Assembly (NCBI GenBank): GCA_001825665.1
Contig: MHXZ01000125.1
Coordinates: 1 to 64,000, forward strand
DNA: 64,000 nucleotides
DNA from: Planctomycetes bacterium GWF2_41_51
Lineage (GTDB): Bacteria > Planctomycetota > Phycisphaerae > Sedimentisphaerales > UBA12454
Direction of reading: 5' to 3'
Shown here: positions 54,653 to 63,073 of the stretch, in pieces
Numbering within the stretch: position 1 is the first letter of the stretch
How the letters are laid out: every line of letters begins with the position of its first letter
Notes under the pieces: generated by a model
The model's database searches: none
What the model was told of the DNA's origin: nothing
What the model saw: the letters and a program-made list of their open reading frames with translations, nothing else
Translations under genes and position numbers: made by a program

Positions 54653-55027
54653 TCACCATTTCCCCTCCGGACACTTTTCCTCTTTACTATGTATCTTCGC
54701 TAAAATATTGCATTTACATTTTACACAATACTGCCGTGTCAAAGCTCTGTGCGGTTTTTTCGGTAAGTCACTTAATTTTTCCAAAGACTCTAAATTTTTC
54801 AAAACCGAAAGTTTATTTTCAGCAAGCCACGCTGCAAACTCAGCATCTTTGAGCCATGTAATATTTTCACATGTTGAACAAATCGCAAATCTTTCTTTTG
54901 CATACTTAAAATCCATACCTGTCCTGCTTACTGCAAGTTTTACAAAACCTTCGGCAATATTTTTAATTTTTCTTACCTTTGGAATTATTCCAAGCTCTTG
55001 TTTTATTTTACCGCTACAACAACTCAT
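54653..55027 (-). CDS. phage-type zinc-ribbon protein ending CPEGKW
   Basis: A 124-residue protein. The ATG at 55027 is chosen, eight bases behind GGAG. Two Cys pairs are visible: ICSTCENITWL, and YCVKCKCNILAKIHSKEEKCPEGKW at the C-terminus. The pattern CxxCxCxLxxK...CPxGKW is frequent in small proteins of phages and prophages, especially in Bacteroidota, whose role is not established. Here it stands at the edge of a debris zone with methyltransferase and recombinase remnants, so it is probably left over from an integrated element. The frame is intact. Confidence 0.6.
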   Translation of the reverse strand: MSCCSGKIKQELGIIPKVRKIKNIAEGFVKLAVSRTGMDFKYAKERFAICSTCENITWLKDAEFAAWLAENKLSVLKNLESLEKLSDLPKKPHRALTRQYCVKCKCNILAKIHSKEEKCPEGKW

Positions 55028-55111
55028 TGCGAACACTCCGCCTTAATCCAATAATCATCCCAAAAGGTGCCTGTTATTGGGGAATTGTCATAGTTTGAGA
55101 TATGTGATATT

Positions 55112-55472
55112 TCGCACGCATCTGCCACTATCGCGGAATGGAACTATGAACTGCTGCCTATTGAATTAAAAGATTTGCAGACAATGGATTTTAATCTTGA
55201 ACTGCTTGGTTTCGATAGTGACCAGCTTGCCAGGATACTTTACCCCGGCATACAGGATGGCCTCACCGATCCCGACGATGTTCCCGAACCCCCGGCGGAA
55301 CCAATATCCAAACCCGGTGATCTTTGGCTGTTAGGTGAGCATCGACTTTTATGTGGCGACAGTACTAATCGTGACGATGTTGCCTACTTGATGAAAGGCG
55401 ACAAGGCAGGTCTGATTTTCTGCGACCCTCCGTATAATGTCGACTACGGAGCATCAAAAAACCCGCGACATA
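55112..55472 (+). pseudogene. fragment of a ParB-linked DNA methyltransferase
   Basis: The middle of a phage-type adenine/cytosine methyltransferase that normally follows a ParB domain. AEWNYELLPIELKDLQ, LLGFDSDQLARIL, LTDPDDVPEPPAEPISKPGDLWLLGEHRLLCGDS and the catalytic-type CDPPYNVDYG are all typical. The ParB part upstream is absent, and the sequence stops being methylase-like after SKNPRH. From about 55471 the DNA instead matches the complement of the ISP-type enzyme on the other strand. Confidence 0.75.
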
Positions 55473-56477
55473 CAGACCAGGCAGAATGTTTGGATCTGTT
55501 GCTTCAACATTACGATAAAGAGGCATAACTACCTTTGCGCCAGCAGAACCGCGGAAATAGTCCAGATCGGGAATATTTGGGCAAACGGTAATCGCAGGAC
55601 CATCCTCTAGAGGATAACTGAATAATGTCGCAAAATAAATTTGATTTTCATTGTGTGTTTGCCATAAGTTTGGACGTGGTCTGGAGATTAATCTGTTATC
55701 CGCAAGAAGATATTGACGATCAAATGAACGATGAGAATATCTGATTATACTCTGATGAGATTCATTTTTAAGTGTTTTTATAGCCGGAAGCTTTACATCA
55801 GGAAATAAAAGATCATTCTGAGGTAAATCAATAGTCCTGTCACCACTTTCTCGCATAGCATACGAACGGTTGGAGGATGCGAGAAGTGCCTGCCATCTGG
55901 CAACCAGAACTTCTTCACTTGGGCCAATAACCCATGTGCGCTTGCATTGGACACCGTTATTTTGCCATGGAAACAAATCTGTTATCTGTGGCCATAAAGT
56001 AAATTCATTTTTAATCTTAGGTTTAAAAGAATCCTGCCAACCATTAGAAATAGGCTGCCATTTCAATCTTTCAGAGGAATAAATAGTTTCGAGTTTTTGA
56101 AGTTTTTCTTCTCTGGTGCCTTTGATTCGTATATATCTTATGATTGCAGGAGTATCCATTGAAGATTTTTGCTTACGATAACCTATAAAGATGGCAACAG
56201 GGGTCTGAATTGCAAAGACATTTTCTTCTCTTCTTGTTCCATGGCCTTCACCACCGAGATCTATAATATAAATACGGTCACAAATTCTGCGCATATGCTC
56301 TCGAACGCCAACAAAGGCGTCGCCATCCAAATAACTTGATGCAGTAATGAATGATAAAACTCCTGGCCCTTTGGCAGTTTTATGTTCAAATACTTTCCAA
56401 AGAGACCAGCGAATAAAATAGATGTAAAGGTTATAAATATTTTTAAGATGAACTCCAAAGCCTGCTTTTCTGGCAGG
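55471..56477 (-). pseudogene. C-terminal fragment of a type ISP restriction-modification enzyme
   Basis: The open frame reads KNIYNLYIYFIRWSLWKVFEHKTAKGPGVLSFITASSYLDGDAFVG, then DRIYIIDLGGEGHGTRREENVFAIQTPVAIFIGYRK. Later segments are RYSHRSFDRQYLLADNRLISRPRPNLW and AGAKVVMPLYRNVEATDPNILPGL. This is the order seen in type ISP (single-chain) restriction enzymes from the end of the methylase domain into the target-recognition domain. The helicase/nuclease half and the catalytic NPPY are missing. A stop lies at 56478-56480, and the end is cut at the junction with the other methyltransferase remnant at about 55471. Confidence 0.75.
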
Positions 56478-56616
56478 TCACCTTTCGGAGCTTTTGCGTC
56501 CGCGTTTCGATTTGTTTGCCAATAAACGCCTCGATTTTCTGTGGTGAGTCCGTGATTTCTGGATGACTGAGGAATAAATCTGCGATACTTACGTTACTGT
56601 TTTTAAAAGTTTTCAT
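56443..56616 (-). CDS. small hypothetical protein, probably truncated
   Basis: A 57-residue frame starting MKTFKNSNVSIADLFLSHPEI, with GGAG at a good distance before the ATG at 56616. Residues up to about KLRK look natural. The last ten run into the ISP-type remnant, which is read in another frame, so the original gene was probably longer. No family is recognised. Confidence 0.4.
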   Translation of the reverse strand: MKTFKNSNVSIADLFLSHPEITDSPQKIEAFIGKQIETRTQKLRKVTCQKSRLWSSS

Positions 56617-56682
56617 AAAAATCTCCAATGGAGGTTGTTAAAAACGGCGGATCAACATTGAGCCGCACAACCTCCGTGGAAA

Positions 56683-57704
56683 TTGCAGAAAACTATGAAA
56701 AAATATATTACCCGCGACAGCATGGAAAAGTGGATGAACCGTTCTGAAAAAGATGGTATGGGAGCGCGTACCAGAAATACCTATCGTGCTGCTATTATCG
56801 CATTTTGTAACTGGTGCGTCGAGACCGATAGAATGGCCGCTAATCCATTATCAAGGCTTTGTGCCGCTGATGAGCACGCTGATAAACGCAAACAGCGACG
56901 AGCATTAACAGAAGAAGAATTAAATAGACTCTTTACCGCTGCCCGGCTTCGTCCCCTTGCTGAATCATGGCCGCAAGTCAATTGCTTTGTCCGATACCGA
57001 AAAGAAAGGTCACAAGTCGTGGCACAAAAGAGCCACTGTTTTTTGAAAAACTAGAGGACTTGGCCAATAATGGAAGGGAAATTTTAAAGGAAAAACCAGA
57101 ATTGATATCAGATTTAGAATGGTTGGGTTACCAAAGATCTCTGATTTATAAAGCTCTTGCCTTGACAGGTCTTCGCAAAAGTGAACTTGCAAGTATTACA
57201 ATTGGCCAGGTCTGGCTGAATATCAAGCAGTCATACCTTGAACTTAAGGCCAAGGATGAAAAGGCCGGACGCGGAGCACAAATACCACTTCGAAACGATC
57301 TTGCCGGTGAGATTAAACAATTCATGAAAGAAAAACTTGCGCGTATGCAAAACAAATCCAGGAAAGCAGGCAATGTACCTGCCCGTCTTCCTGCCGCCCT
57401 GCCGCTTTTTGATATGCCAGATTCTATGGTAGGTATATTTGACAGAGACCTTGCCGCTGCCGGAATTGAAAAAACTGATGAAAGAGGCCGAAGTCTTGAT
57501 GTCCATGCTCTGCGCCATACCTTCGGAACTCATCTTAGCAAGGCAGGTGTATCGCCCCGCGTTGCTCAGGCGGCAATGAGACATTCATCAATCGATCTGA
57601 CAATGAACATTTACACAGACCCGACCCTTTTGGATGTTGCCGGTGCTATTAACGCCCTGCCGAAGTTTACAGACTCACAAGCGAATAGTGCCAAGATAGC
57701 GTAA
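56683..57704 (+). pseudogene. broken tyrosine recombinase (second copy), N-terminus lost
   Basis: Same recombinase family as 89-1049, in opposite orientation. The N-terminal ~100 residues are absent. It picks up at ITRDSMEKWMNRSEKDGMGARTRNTYRAAIIAFCNWC and continues to LRPLAE. Two frame changes then occur near 56966 and 57035; the lost frame between them reads KSIALSDTEKKGHKSWHK. From there the catalytic domain is complete: TGLRKSELASI (Arg), HALRHTFGTHL (HxxR), MRHSSIDLTMNIYTDP (His/Tyr). It can no longer be made as one protein. It ends 54 bp before the DapA-family gene on the other strand. Confidence 0.85.
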
Positions 57705-57757
57705 ATTGGTTCATAAAAAAACCTTATACTCTTTGGCAACAGATTATTTGAAACTTC

Positions 57758-58672
57758 TTATTTTAATTCTTTAAGATATTTTTTGATTTTTTGTTTTTCC
57801 TGCTCTCTGAAGCAATGAAACGGCTCTTCTATAAAATCACTGCAAATGTTCATCAGATTCAATGAACATTTTACGCCTTTGAGAAAACTTGAACTGTGTT
57901 TGCCGGTACTGTAAATCGTTGTGCTTATCCACATAACCTTGTTATGCAATTCTCGTACCTTATCCATATTGCCCGCTATCGCAGCATCGTACAAATCTAC
58001 ATACAACCTGGGAAAAATATTTGCTCCGCCGCATATACCGCCATGACCGCCGAGCAATATAGTTTCCGCAAGCAGTTCTTCAGGACCAACCAGAAAAGAA
58101 AAATCTTTTCTTTCATTAAGCAGCAACTGCAATTTATGAAAATAAATCATATTGGCGGAACTATCCTTTATGCCGTGAATATTAGGAATTTGTGCGGCTT
58201 TTATCACTGTTTCAGGTTCGAAGAAGACTTTTGTGCAGGATGGCATGTTGTATAAGAACAATGGTACCGGAATTTTAGGAGCAAGATGTTCGATGTATTC
58301 GAGCAATTCAGGCTGGCCTGTGGGGAAATAATATGGTGGTGCAAGAACAACAGCGCTGACACCCTGCTTATGCGAATATTCCGCGATTTTTATCGATTCG
58401 ATGTGCGAAGTATCTGTAATGCCTACAAGAACTGGAACACGTTTGTTGACGAGTTTACAAACACGTTCGATTAATTCGTATCGAAGTTTATAACTCAGAG
58501 ATGGAGCCTCGCCTGTTGTACCCAGTATAAATAAACCGTGAACGCAGCCGGAGAGGATATGTTCAATGAGTTTTTCCAAGCCTTTAATATCAATATTGTC
58601 TCTGTCGAGCAGAGGCGTTACCATCGGCGGGATTATACCTTTAAGTGGTTTTGGCAAATTCGTTGTATTCAT
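57758..58672 (-). CDS. DapA/NanA-family aldolase or lyase
   Basis: A 304-residue class I (Schiff-base) TIM-barrel enzyme. Family motifs are GLFILGTTGEAPSLS near residue 46, FLYNMPSCTKV with the Tyr near 139, and GIKDSSANMIYF with the Schiff-base Lys near 167. GGICGGANIFP follows. Members include dihydrodipicolinate synthase, N-acetylneuraminate lyase, KDG aldolase and 5-keto-4-deoxyglucarate dehydratase. Its operon partners are an oxidoreductase, a URO-D-like protein and a hydrolase, so a sugar-acid role is more likely than lysine synthesis. It overlaps the URO-D-like gene by four bases and is the last gene of the unit. Confidence 0.85.
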   Translation of the reverse strand: MNTTNLPKPLKGIIPPMVTPLLDRDNIDIKGLEKLIEHILSGCVHGLFILGTTGEAPSLSYKLRYELIERVCKLVNKRVPVLVGITDTSHIESIKIAEYSHKQGVSAVVLAPPYYFPTGQPELLEYIEHLAPKIPVPLFLYNMPSCTKVFFEPETVIKAAQIPNIHGIKDSSANMIYFHKLQLLLNERKDFSFLVGPEELLAETILLGGHGGICGGANIFPRLYVDLYDAAIAGNMDKVRELHNKVMWISTTIYSTGKHSSSFLKGVKCSLNLMNICSDFIEEPFHCFREQEKQKIKKYLKELK

Positions 58673-59811
58673 TTAATTATTTCTTGTATATAATTTTTTG
58701 ATGCTTCAATCAAAGCAATAATATTTTCTTCGGGAGTATTTCTCGCCACCGCACAGCCGCTGCCGAGTATAAAGCCGCCATGCCCTGCTTCTTTCATACA
58801 TTTCAAAGCTTCAGCTTTGACATCCTGCACGCTTCCATTTAGAAGTGTCAATGTATTGACTCCGCCCATCAGTGATATGCTGTTTCCAGCCTGTTCCCTG
58901 ACCTGTTTAACGGTAAAACCGCCAAGCGGGTCAAGCGGGGCTATGCAGTCGAGGTCGGTTTGAACAAGCCATTTTATTACAGGAAGGACATTGCCGCAGA
59001 TATGGCAGTATATGATTGCTTTTTTATTATAATTATGTAGTTCCGAGCATACGGTTTTGATATACGGAAAGACAAATTCCTTCCAGTGCTGCGGAGATAT
59101 CAGCGACATATTGCCTGCCGAGTCATTCAATCTTAAAACTTCGATGCCGTTATCGAGCCAGTATTTGCCTTTTGCGATGGCTGTTTGGGCGCCTTTTTTC
59201 ATAACTGTATGGACAAGTGCGGGGTTTTCAATTAGATCAAATAATGCTTTTTCAATTCCCCGAAATCTTATGTAATAGGACATTGTCGCAGAATCGCAGT
59301 CGCCTATGATTTCCATATCGCCGCCGAATTCCTCTATTATTTGTTTTTGATTTTTACCCCAGCTAAAACTGTCAAAAATGTCCTTCTGCGGCACAGCAAT
59401 TGCTTTTGCATCTTCTATATTATTTACAACTGAATCGGGGGAAATCCAGTTTCCATGAGCCAGCATTTCGGGATTTCTGATATCAAAATATTTTTTGTCG
59501 AAAAGTTTCGTAGCCAGGCCGCCTTCAAGATCGATTGTTCCGATTTTTTCTCCCTTTGAGTTTATTTCATAGATTTTATCATCGTGTTTTAAAAGTTTAC
59601 GGGGATAAAAATGAAATTGCCGGACAGCATCAAGGCCTAATTTTTTTCCGGCCAGCGCGATGACTCTCAATGCTGTTAGCGGGTCCTGAATGACATCCAA
59701 TATAGAAGCATTGGTTACTCTTGCGGAGAAATCAACCCAGATTTTAGGTACAACTGGAACTCGGTCTACTTTTTCATTTCTCAAAGCTGCTATAAATCTG
59801 TCATTAGCCAT
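58669..59811 (-). CDS. uroporphyrinogen decarboxylase/MtaA-superfamily protein 5 (zinc-site type)
   Basis: A 380-residue member that, unlike the other four here, keeps the zinc-ligand pattern of methylcobamide methyltransferases. It has His-x-Cys in YCHICGNVLPVIKWL near residue 266 and a Cys in FILGSGCAVARNTPEENI near residue 353. The start MANDRFIAALRNEKVDRVPVVPKIW is typical. MtaA-type enzymes move methyl groups between a cobamide and a thiol. No corrinoid protein or reactivator is encoded in the window, so any methyl donor or partner is elsewhere or the chemistry differs. It lies between the oxidoreductase and DapA-family genes. Confidence 0.78.
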   Translation of the reverse strand: MANDRFIAALRNEKVDRVPVVPKIWVDFSARVTNASILDVIQDPLTALRVIALAGKKLGLDAVRQFHFYPRKLLKHDDKIYEINSKGEKIGTIDLEGGLATKLFDKKYFDIRNPEMLAHGNWISPDSVVNNIEDAKAIAVPQKDIFDSFSWGKNQKQIIEEFGGDMEIIGDCDSATMSYYIRFRGIEKALFDLIENPALVHTVMKKGAQTAIAKGKYWLDNGIEVLRLNDSAGNMSLISPQHWKEFVFPYIKTVCSELHNYNKKAIIYCHICGNVLPVIKWLVQTDLDCIAPLDPLGGFTVKQVREQAGNSISLMGGVNTLTLLNGSVQDVKAEALKCMKEAGHGGFILGSGCAVARNTPEENIIALIEASKNYIQEIIK

Positions 59812-59837
59812 TATATAAACTTATACAATCCAATCCC

Positions 59838-61082
59838 TTATAAATAAACCACTTGTCCAGTACGTCGAGATTTTTCCGCAGCAAATACCATTAAATGCGT
59901 TTCTAATGTCTCATCAGGACCTGAAAGGATTTTATCAGCATCTCGTGTTATTGCGGCATCCACAAAATGCTGCATTAAACCGTTATCGCCACCATTATGC
60001 CCACTAAAGATACCGCTTGGCAAAGAATCGCTTTTCAACGTTTCAGTTTTATCAGTCAAAAAATCATATATTTGCATTTTTGAACCATCATAGCTGATTT
60101 GTCCCCTGGTTCCAAATATTGTGGTTTTTCTGTCACCAAATGGCGTGAAAGCTGTCATCGTAAAAGAAGCTGTTACAGCATTTGCAAATTCCATATTTAC
60201 GACCTGATGATCTACAACATCATTATCACATTCATACACACATTTGCCATAGTCGCCATTACGGAGAGCTTGTTCGATGCCGCTGGTTGAAATATCAGTT
60301 GTAATATATGATACCGGCCAATCAATATGACCTGATTTATACATACCAAGATAAATCTTTTTCGCAGAATAAGGACAATTTGATTCGACCTTACAATTTA
60401 CACATCTGTCAGAAGCTCCATCGGGCTTATTTTCCTTTTTAAAATGTTTCAAATTTCCAAAAGATGAGATTTTTTTGCATGATGCTTCTGCAAAATATCT
60501 TATCCAGTCAAGGTCATGGCAAGATTTGGCCATAAGCATAAAGGTTGAGTTTAACTCTTTGCGCCAATTTCCTCGTACATAAGAATGGGCGTGGTGCCAA
60601 TAACCCACTGGTTCTAATCTTTGAATGCTTATTACATCACCTATTCTCCCTGAATGTATAATTTTTTTCAACTTTTGAGTATATGGTGCATATCGCAAAA
60701 CATGTGAAACTGCTAAAAGCGTATGATTTTTCTTTACTGTTTCGACTATTTGATTACATTCTGATTCGCTCGGTGCCATTGGCTTTTCAAGCAAAATATC
60801 ATAGCCCAGATTTGAAAAGGCTATGGCCGGTTCTGTATGCATCTTATCCTGCGTTGCTATAACTACGGCATCCGCAAATTTACTCCTTGCGGCAACTTCT
60901 TTCCAATCACGGAATAACCTTGCACTTGTTATATTATGCTCTTTGGCAAGAGCATTCCTGTAAAAATCGTGAGGTTCAGCAATAGCTTTTATAACTACTT
61001 TATCAGGATGCTCTATAGCATAACGAGCGTATCCTCTTCCTCGCTGACCTGCACCAACAATAACAACTTCTAACTTTTTCAT
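59838..61082 (-). CDS. Gfo/Idh/MocA-family oxidoreductase
   Basis: A 414-residue NAD(P)-dependent sugar oxidoreductase. The ATG at 61082 is used, just after the upstream stop; an ATG at 61094 is possible. The Rossmann motif is VVIVGAGQRGRGYARYA near residue 5. The cofactor-site LLEKPMAPSESECNQI segment carries the EKP motif near residue 100, and MAKSCHDLDWIRY carries the catalytic-type His. A Cys-rich insert (DRCVNCKVESNCPYS near residue 230) may bind metal. Such enzymes oxidise or reduce ring hydroxyls of sugars or inositols. It is flanked by the hydrolase and the URO-D-like gene, and probably acts on the released sugar. Confidence 0.88.
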   Translation of the reverse strand: MKKLEVVIVGAGQRGRGYARYAIEHPDKVVIKAIAEPHDFYRNALAKEHNITSARLFRDWKEVAARSKFADAVVIATQDKMHTEPAIAFSNLGYDILLEKPMAPSESECNQIVETVKKNHTLLAVSHVLRYAPYTQKLKKIIHSGRIGDVISIQRLEPVGYWHHAHSYVRGNWRKELNSTFMLMAKSCHDLDWIRYFAEASCKKISSFGNLKHFKKENKPDGASDRCVNCKVESNCPYSAKKIYLGMYKSGHIDWPVSYITTDISTSGIEQALRNGDYGKCVYECDNDVVDHQVVNMEFANAVTASFTMTAFTPFGDRKTTIFGTRGQISYDGSKMQIYDFLTDKTETLKSDSLPSGIFSGHNGGDNGLMQHFVDAAITRDADKILSGPDETLETHLMVFAAEKSRRTGQVVYL

Positions 61083-61083
61083 T

Positions 61084-63045
61084 TTATGAATCAATCATCT
61101 TTTTAAGATCATGATGTAGATTTTTAATTTTATTTGCAGAGAAGGATTTGATATTGGCTTTCACATTATCAAAATTACTAATTTTATCGCGAAGCAGACA
61201 CATAGATACCACGCCTGCTGCACAAAAACTCATATGAGGAATACATAACGGCCCATCTTTCAATCTCCCCAATGTTCGCTCAACAGGATTATAACACTCA
61301 AAAACACCAGGAAATTGATTTAACATTCTGATTGTACCAGTAAATACCTGTTCCGCCAAATCAAAACATTGTGCCTGAATCAATCCTTTATAAATCATAT
61401 AATTCATAAAAGGCCAAACCGAGCCGAGTGCATAAAGTGATGGATTAAAATTCTCATCTTTCATCGAGACCGTAGTCAAACCATATTCTGTAAGAAACTC
61501 CCTTCTGAAAACTTCCGCAATTAACCATACTTTTTCAACAGGAAATATTCCAAGATATAATCCGGGATACAAATCGGATGTCTTAATTCTTGCTTTTTTC
61601 ATATCGTAAGTAAGAGGATAGTAGTAATGGTCAGTATTGTCCCACATATTATTAAGCATAAAAGTCAATGTCGTCTTGGATTTTTTAAGCCAAATCCTTG
61701 ATTCGTCATGCAGTTCCAAGGAATCTGCAAAATTGGCTAAAGCCGCTTCAAAGGAGTATTTTGCAGAATTAATCGCAACTGAATATACTGGCCCATCTTT
61801 ATAAATTGGACAATTATCCATCCCGGATTCAGGGCCATAATGATATGGTGCTCTCTTATCATCAATGCCCCAAAGCGGAATATCATTGTTCGGTTTCCTT
61901 CGAATTTCAAACCAGTTGTAGTTCAACTGCAAAGATTTATAAGCTTTTCCAGCAAACGACATATCTCTTGTTTTTTCAAACACTTTCCACGCAGTATGAG
62001 CAACCAAGGGTATCTGAGTGATCTCGTCTTTTCTTTCGGTTTTGTCCTTTAATCCCATAATAACATGCAAAGGCATCATGCCGGTTTCTTTCAATGACTC
62101 CAACTGTACGCTTATCAGGCTTTGGACAAATTCAGGATTTAAATTAATGTATGCATCTGAGATAAAAGGCGATGTGTCCCAAACCCACATCGAAGGGAAA
62201 CCAAGCCCTGTCAGACACCAGTGATATCCATTGCGTTTAACTTCATTAAAAAACAGAATATACCAGGATTTATAATAAGCCAGTTTTTCCTGAGCATTGT
62301 TAAATTTTGGGTGCGGAATGGGTTTTACAAATTCTTTCCAAATTTGCATTACACAATTTTGCTTTTGAGTTACTTGTTCGCCAAAGCAAAGCGTCATTTC
62401 AAAAAATTCACACTGCCCCGCTTTAACAGTCAGTTCCTTTTTCATTTCTATACCTTCAGCCAAAACTTTAGTTTCAGAGCCGCGTGATATAAATTCTTTA
62501 ACAATCTCAATCTTTTCGTCAGTAAAACCTAAATGCAAATCCAGTTTCTCATTTTCAATAAACCATCCTCTTAATGACGAGAAATCAATAGTGCCGTCAC
62601 CGTGTTTTTTCTTTTTATGATTCAAATCAAAAATAAAATGCGCACTGCAATTGGTTATATCTATTTTTTCAACCTGCTGATTTGCCATTAAACCCAAAAC
62701 AATTTTTACATCTTTATTCTCAAAAGCTCTATTATGCAGTGTATATTTGAGCAAAAAACAGTCTTTGCCTGTAGCGGTAATATCCATTTCCAACTTAATA
62801 AACGGGCAAATAAAGTTCTCAAAAACAGCGTGTACGTGACCAGGTTCATGGTCAAAAAACGCTCTAAGACTTTCATCATGAGGCGTCTCAACTACTTTGC
62901 CATCCACGATAAAATGTTTTAGTCCGAACTCTTTTATAAACGAACCCTCAAATAATGTCGAATTCCCCTTAGGGTTCAGATAAAAAATTGAACCGTAATT
63001 TTTCACCGGAGAAGAATTCCAATAGCCTTTTTCTAAAATATTCAT
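61084..63045 (-). CDS. (alpha/alpha)6-barrel glycoside hydrolase (GH63/MGH1-like)
   Basis: A 653-residue cytoplasmic protein without a signal peptide (MNILEKGYWNSSPVKNYGS). An N-terminal beta-sandwich of about 240 residues is followed by an alpha-rich barrel. Distinct segments are YKSWYILFFNEV, GLGFPSMWVWDTSPFISDAYINLNPEF with a candidate acidic residue in WDTS, GMMPLHVIMG, GPESGMDNCPIYKDG, and ALGSVWPFMNYMIYKGL near the end. This pattern fits the MGH1-like/GH63-type enzymes (alpha-glucosidase or mannosylglycerate hydrolase relatives). Activity cannot be fixed. It lies 28 bp after the beta-propeller gene. Confidence 0.7.
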   Translation of the reverse strand: MNILEKGYWNSSPVKNYGSIFYLNPKGNSTLFEGSFIKEFGLKHFIVDGKVVETPHDESLRAFFDHEPGHVHAVFENFICPFIKLEMDITATGKDCFLLKYTLHNRAFENKDVKIVLGLMANQQVEKIDITNCSAHFIFDLNHKKKKHGDGTIDFSSLRGWFIENEKLDLHLGFTDEKIEIVKEFISRGSETKVLAEGIEMKKELTVKAGQCEFFEMTLCFGEQVTQKQNCVMQIWKEFVKPIPHPKFNNAQEKLAYYKSWYILFFNEVKRNGYHWCLTGLGFPSMWVWDTSPFISDAYINLNPEFVQSLISVQLESLKETGMMPLHVIMGLKDKTERKDEITQIPLVAHTAWKVFEKTRDMSFAGKAYKSLQLNYNWFEIRRKPNNDIPLWGIDDKRAPYHYGPESGMDNCPIYKDGPVYSVAINSAKYSFEAALANFADSLELHDESRIWLKKSKTTLTFMLNNMWDNTDHYYYPLTYDMKKARIKTSDLYPGLYLGIFPVEKVWLIAEVFRREFLTEYGLTTVSMKDENFNPSLYALGSVWPFMNYMIYKGLIQAQCFDLAEQVFTGTIRMLNQFPGVFECYNPVERTLGRLKDGPLCIPHMSFCAAGVVSMCLLRDKISNFDNVKANIKSFSANKIKNLHHDLKKMIDS

Positions 63046-63073
63046 TTAATCTCCAATCAAGCTGTCATAAGCA

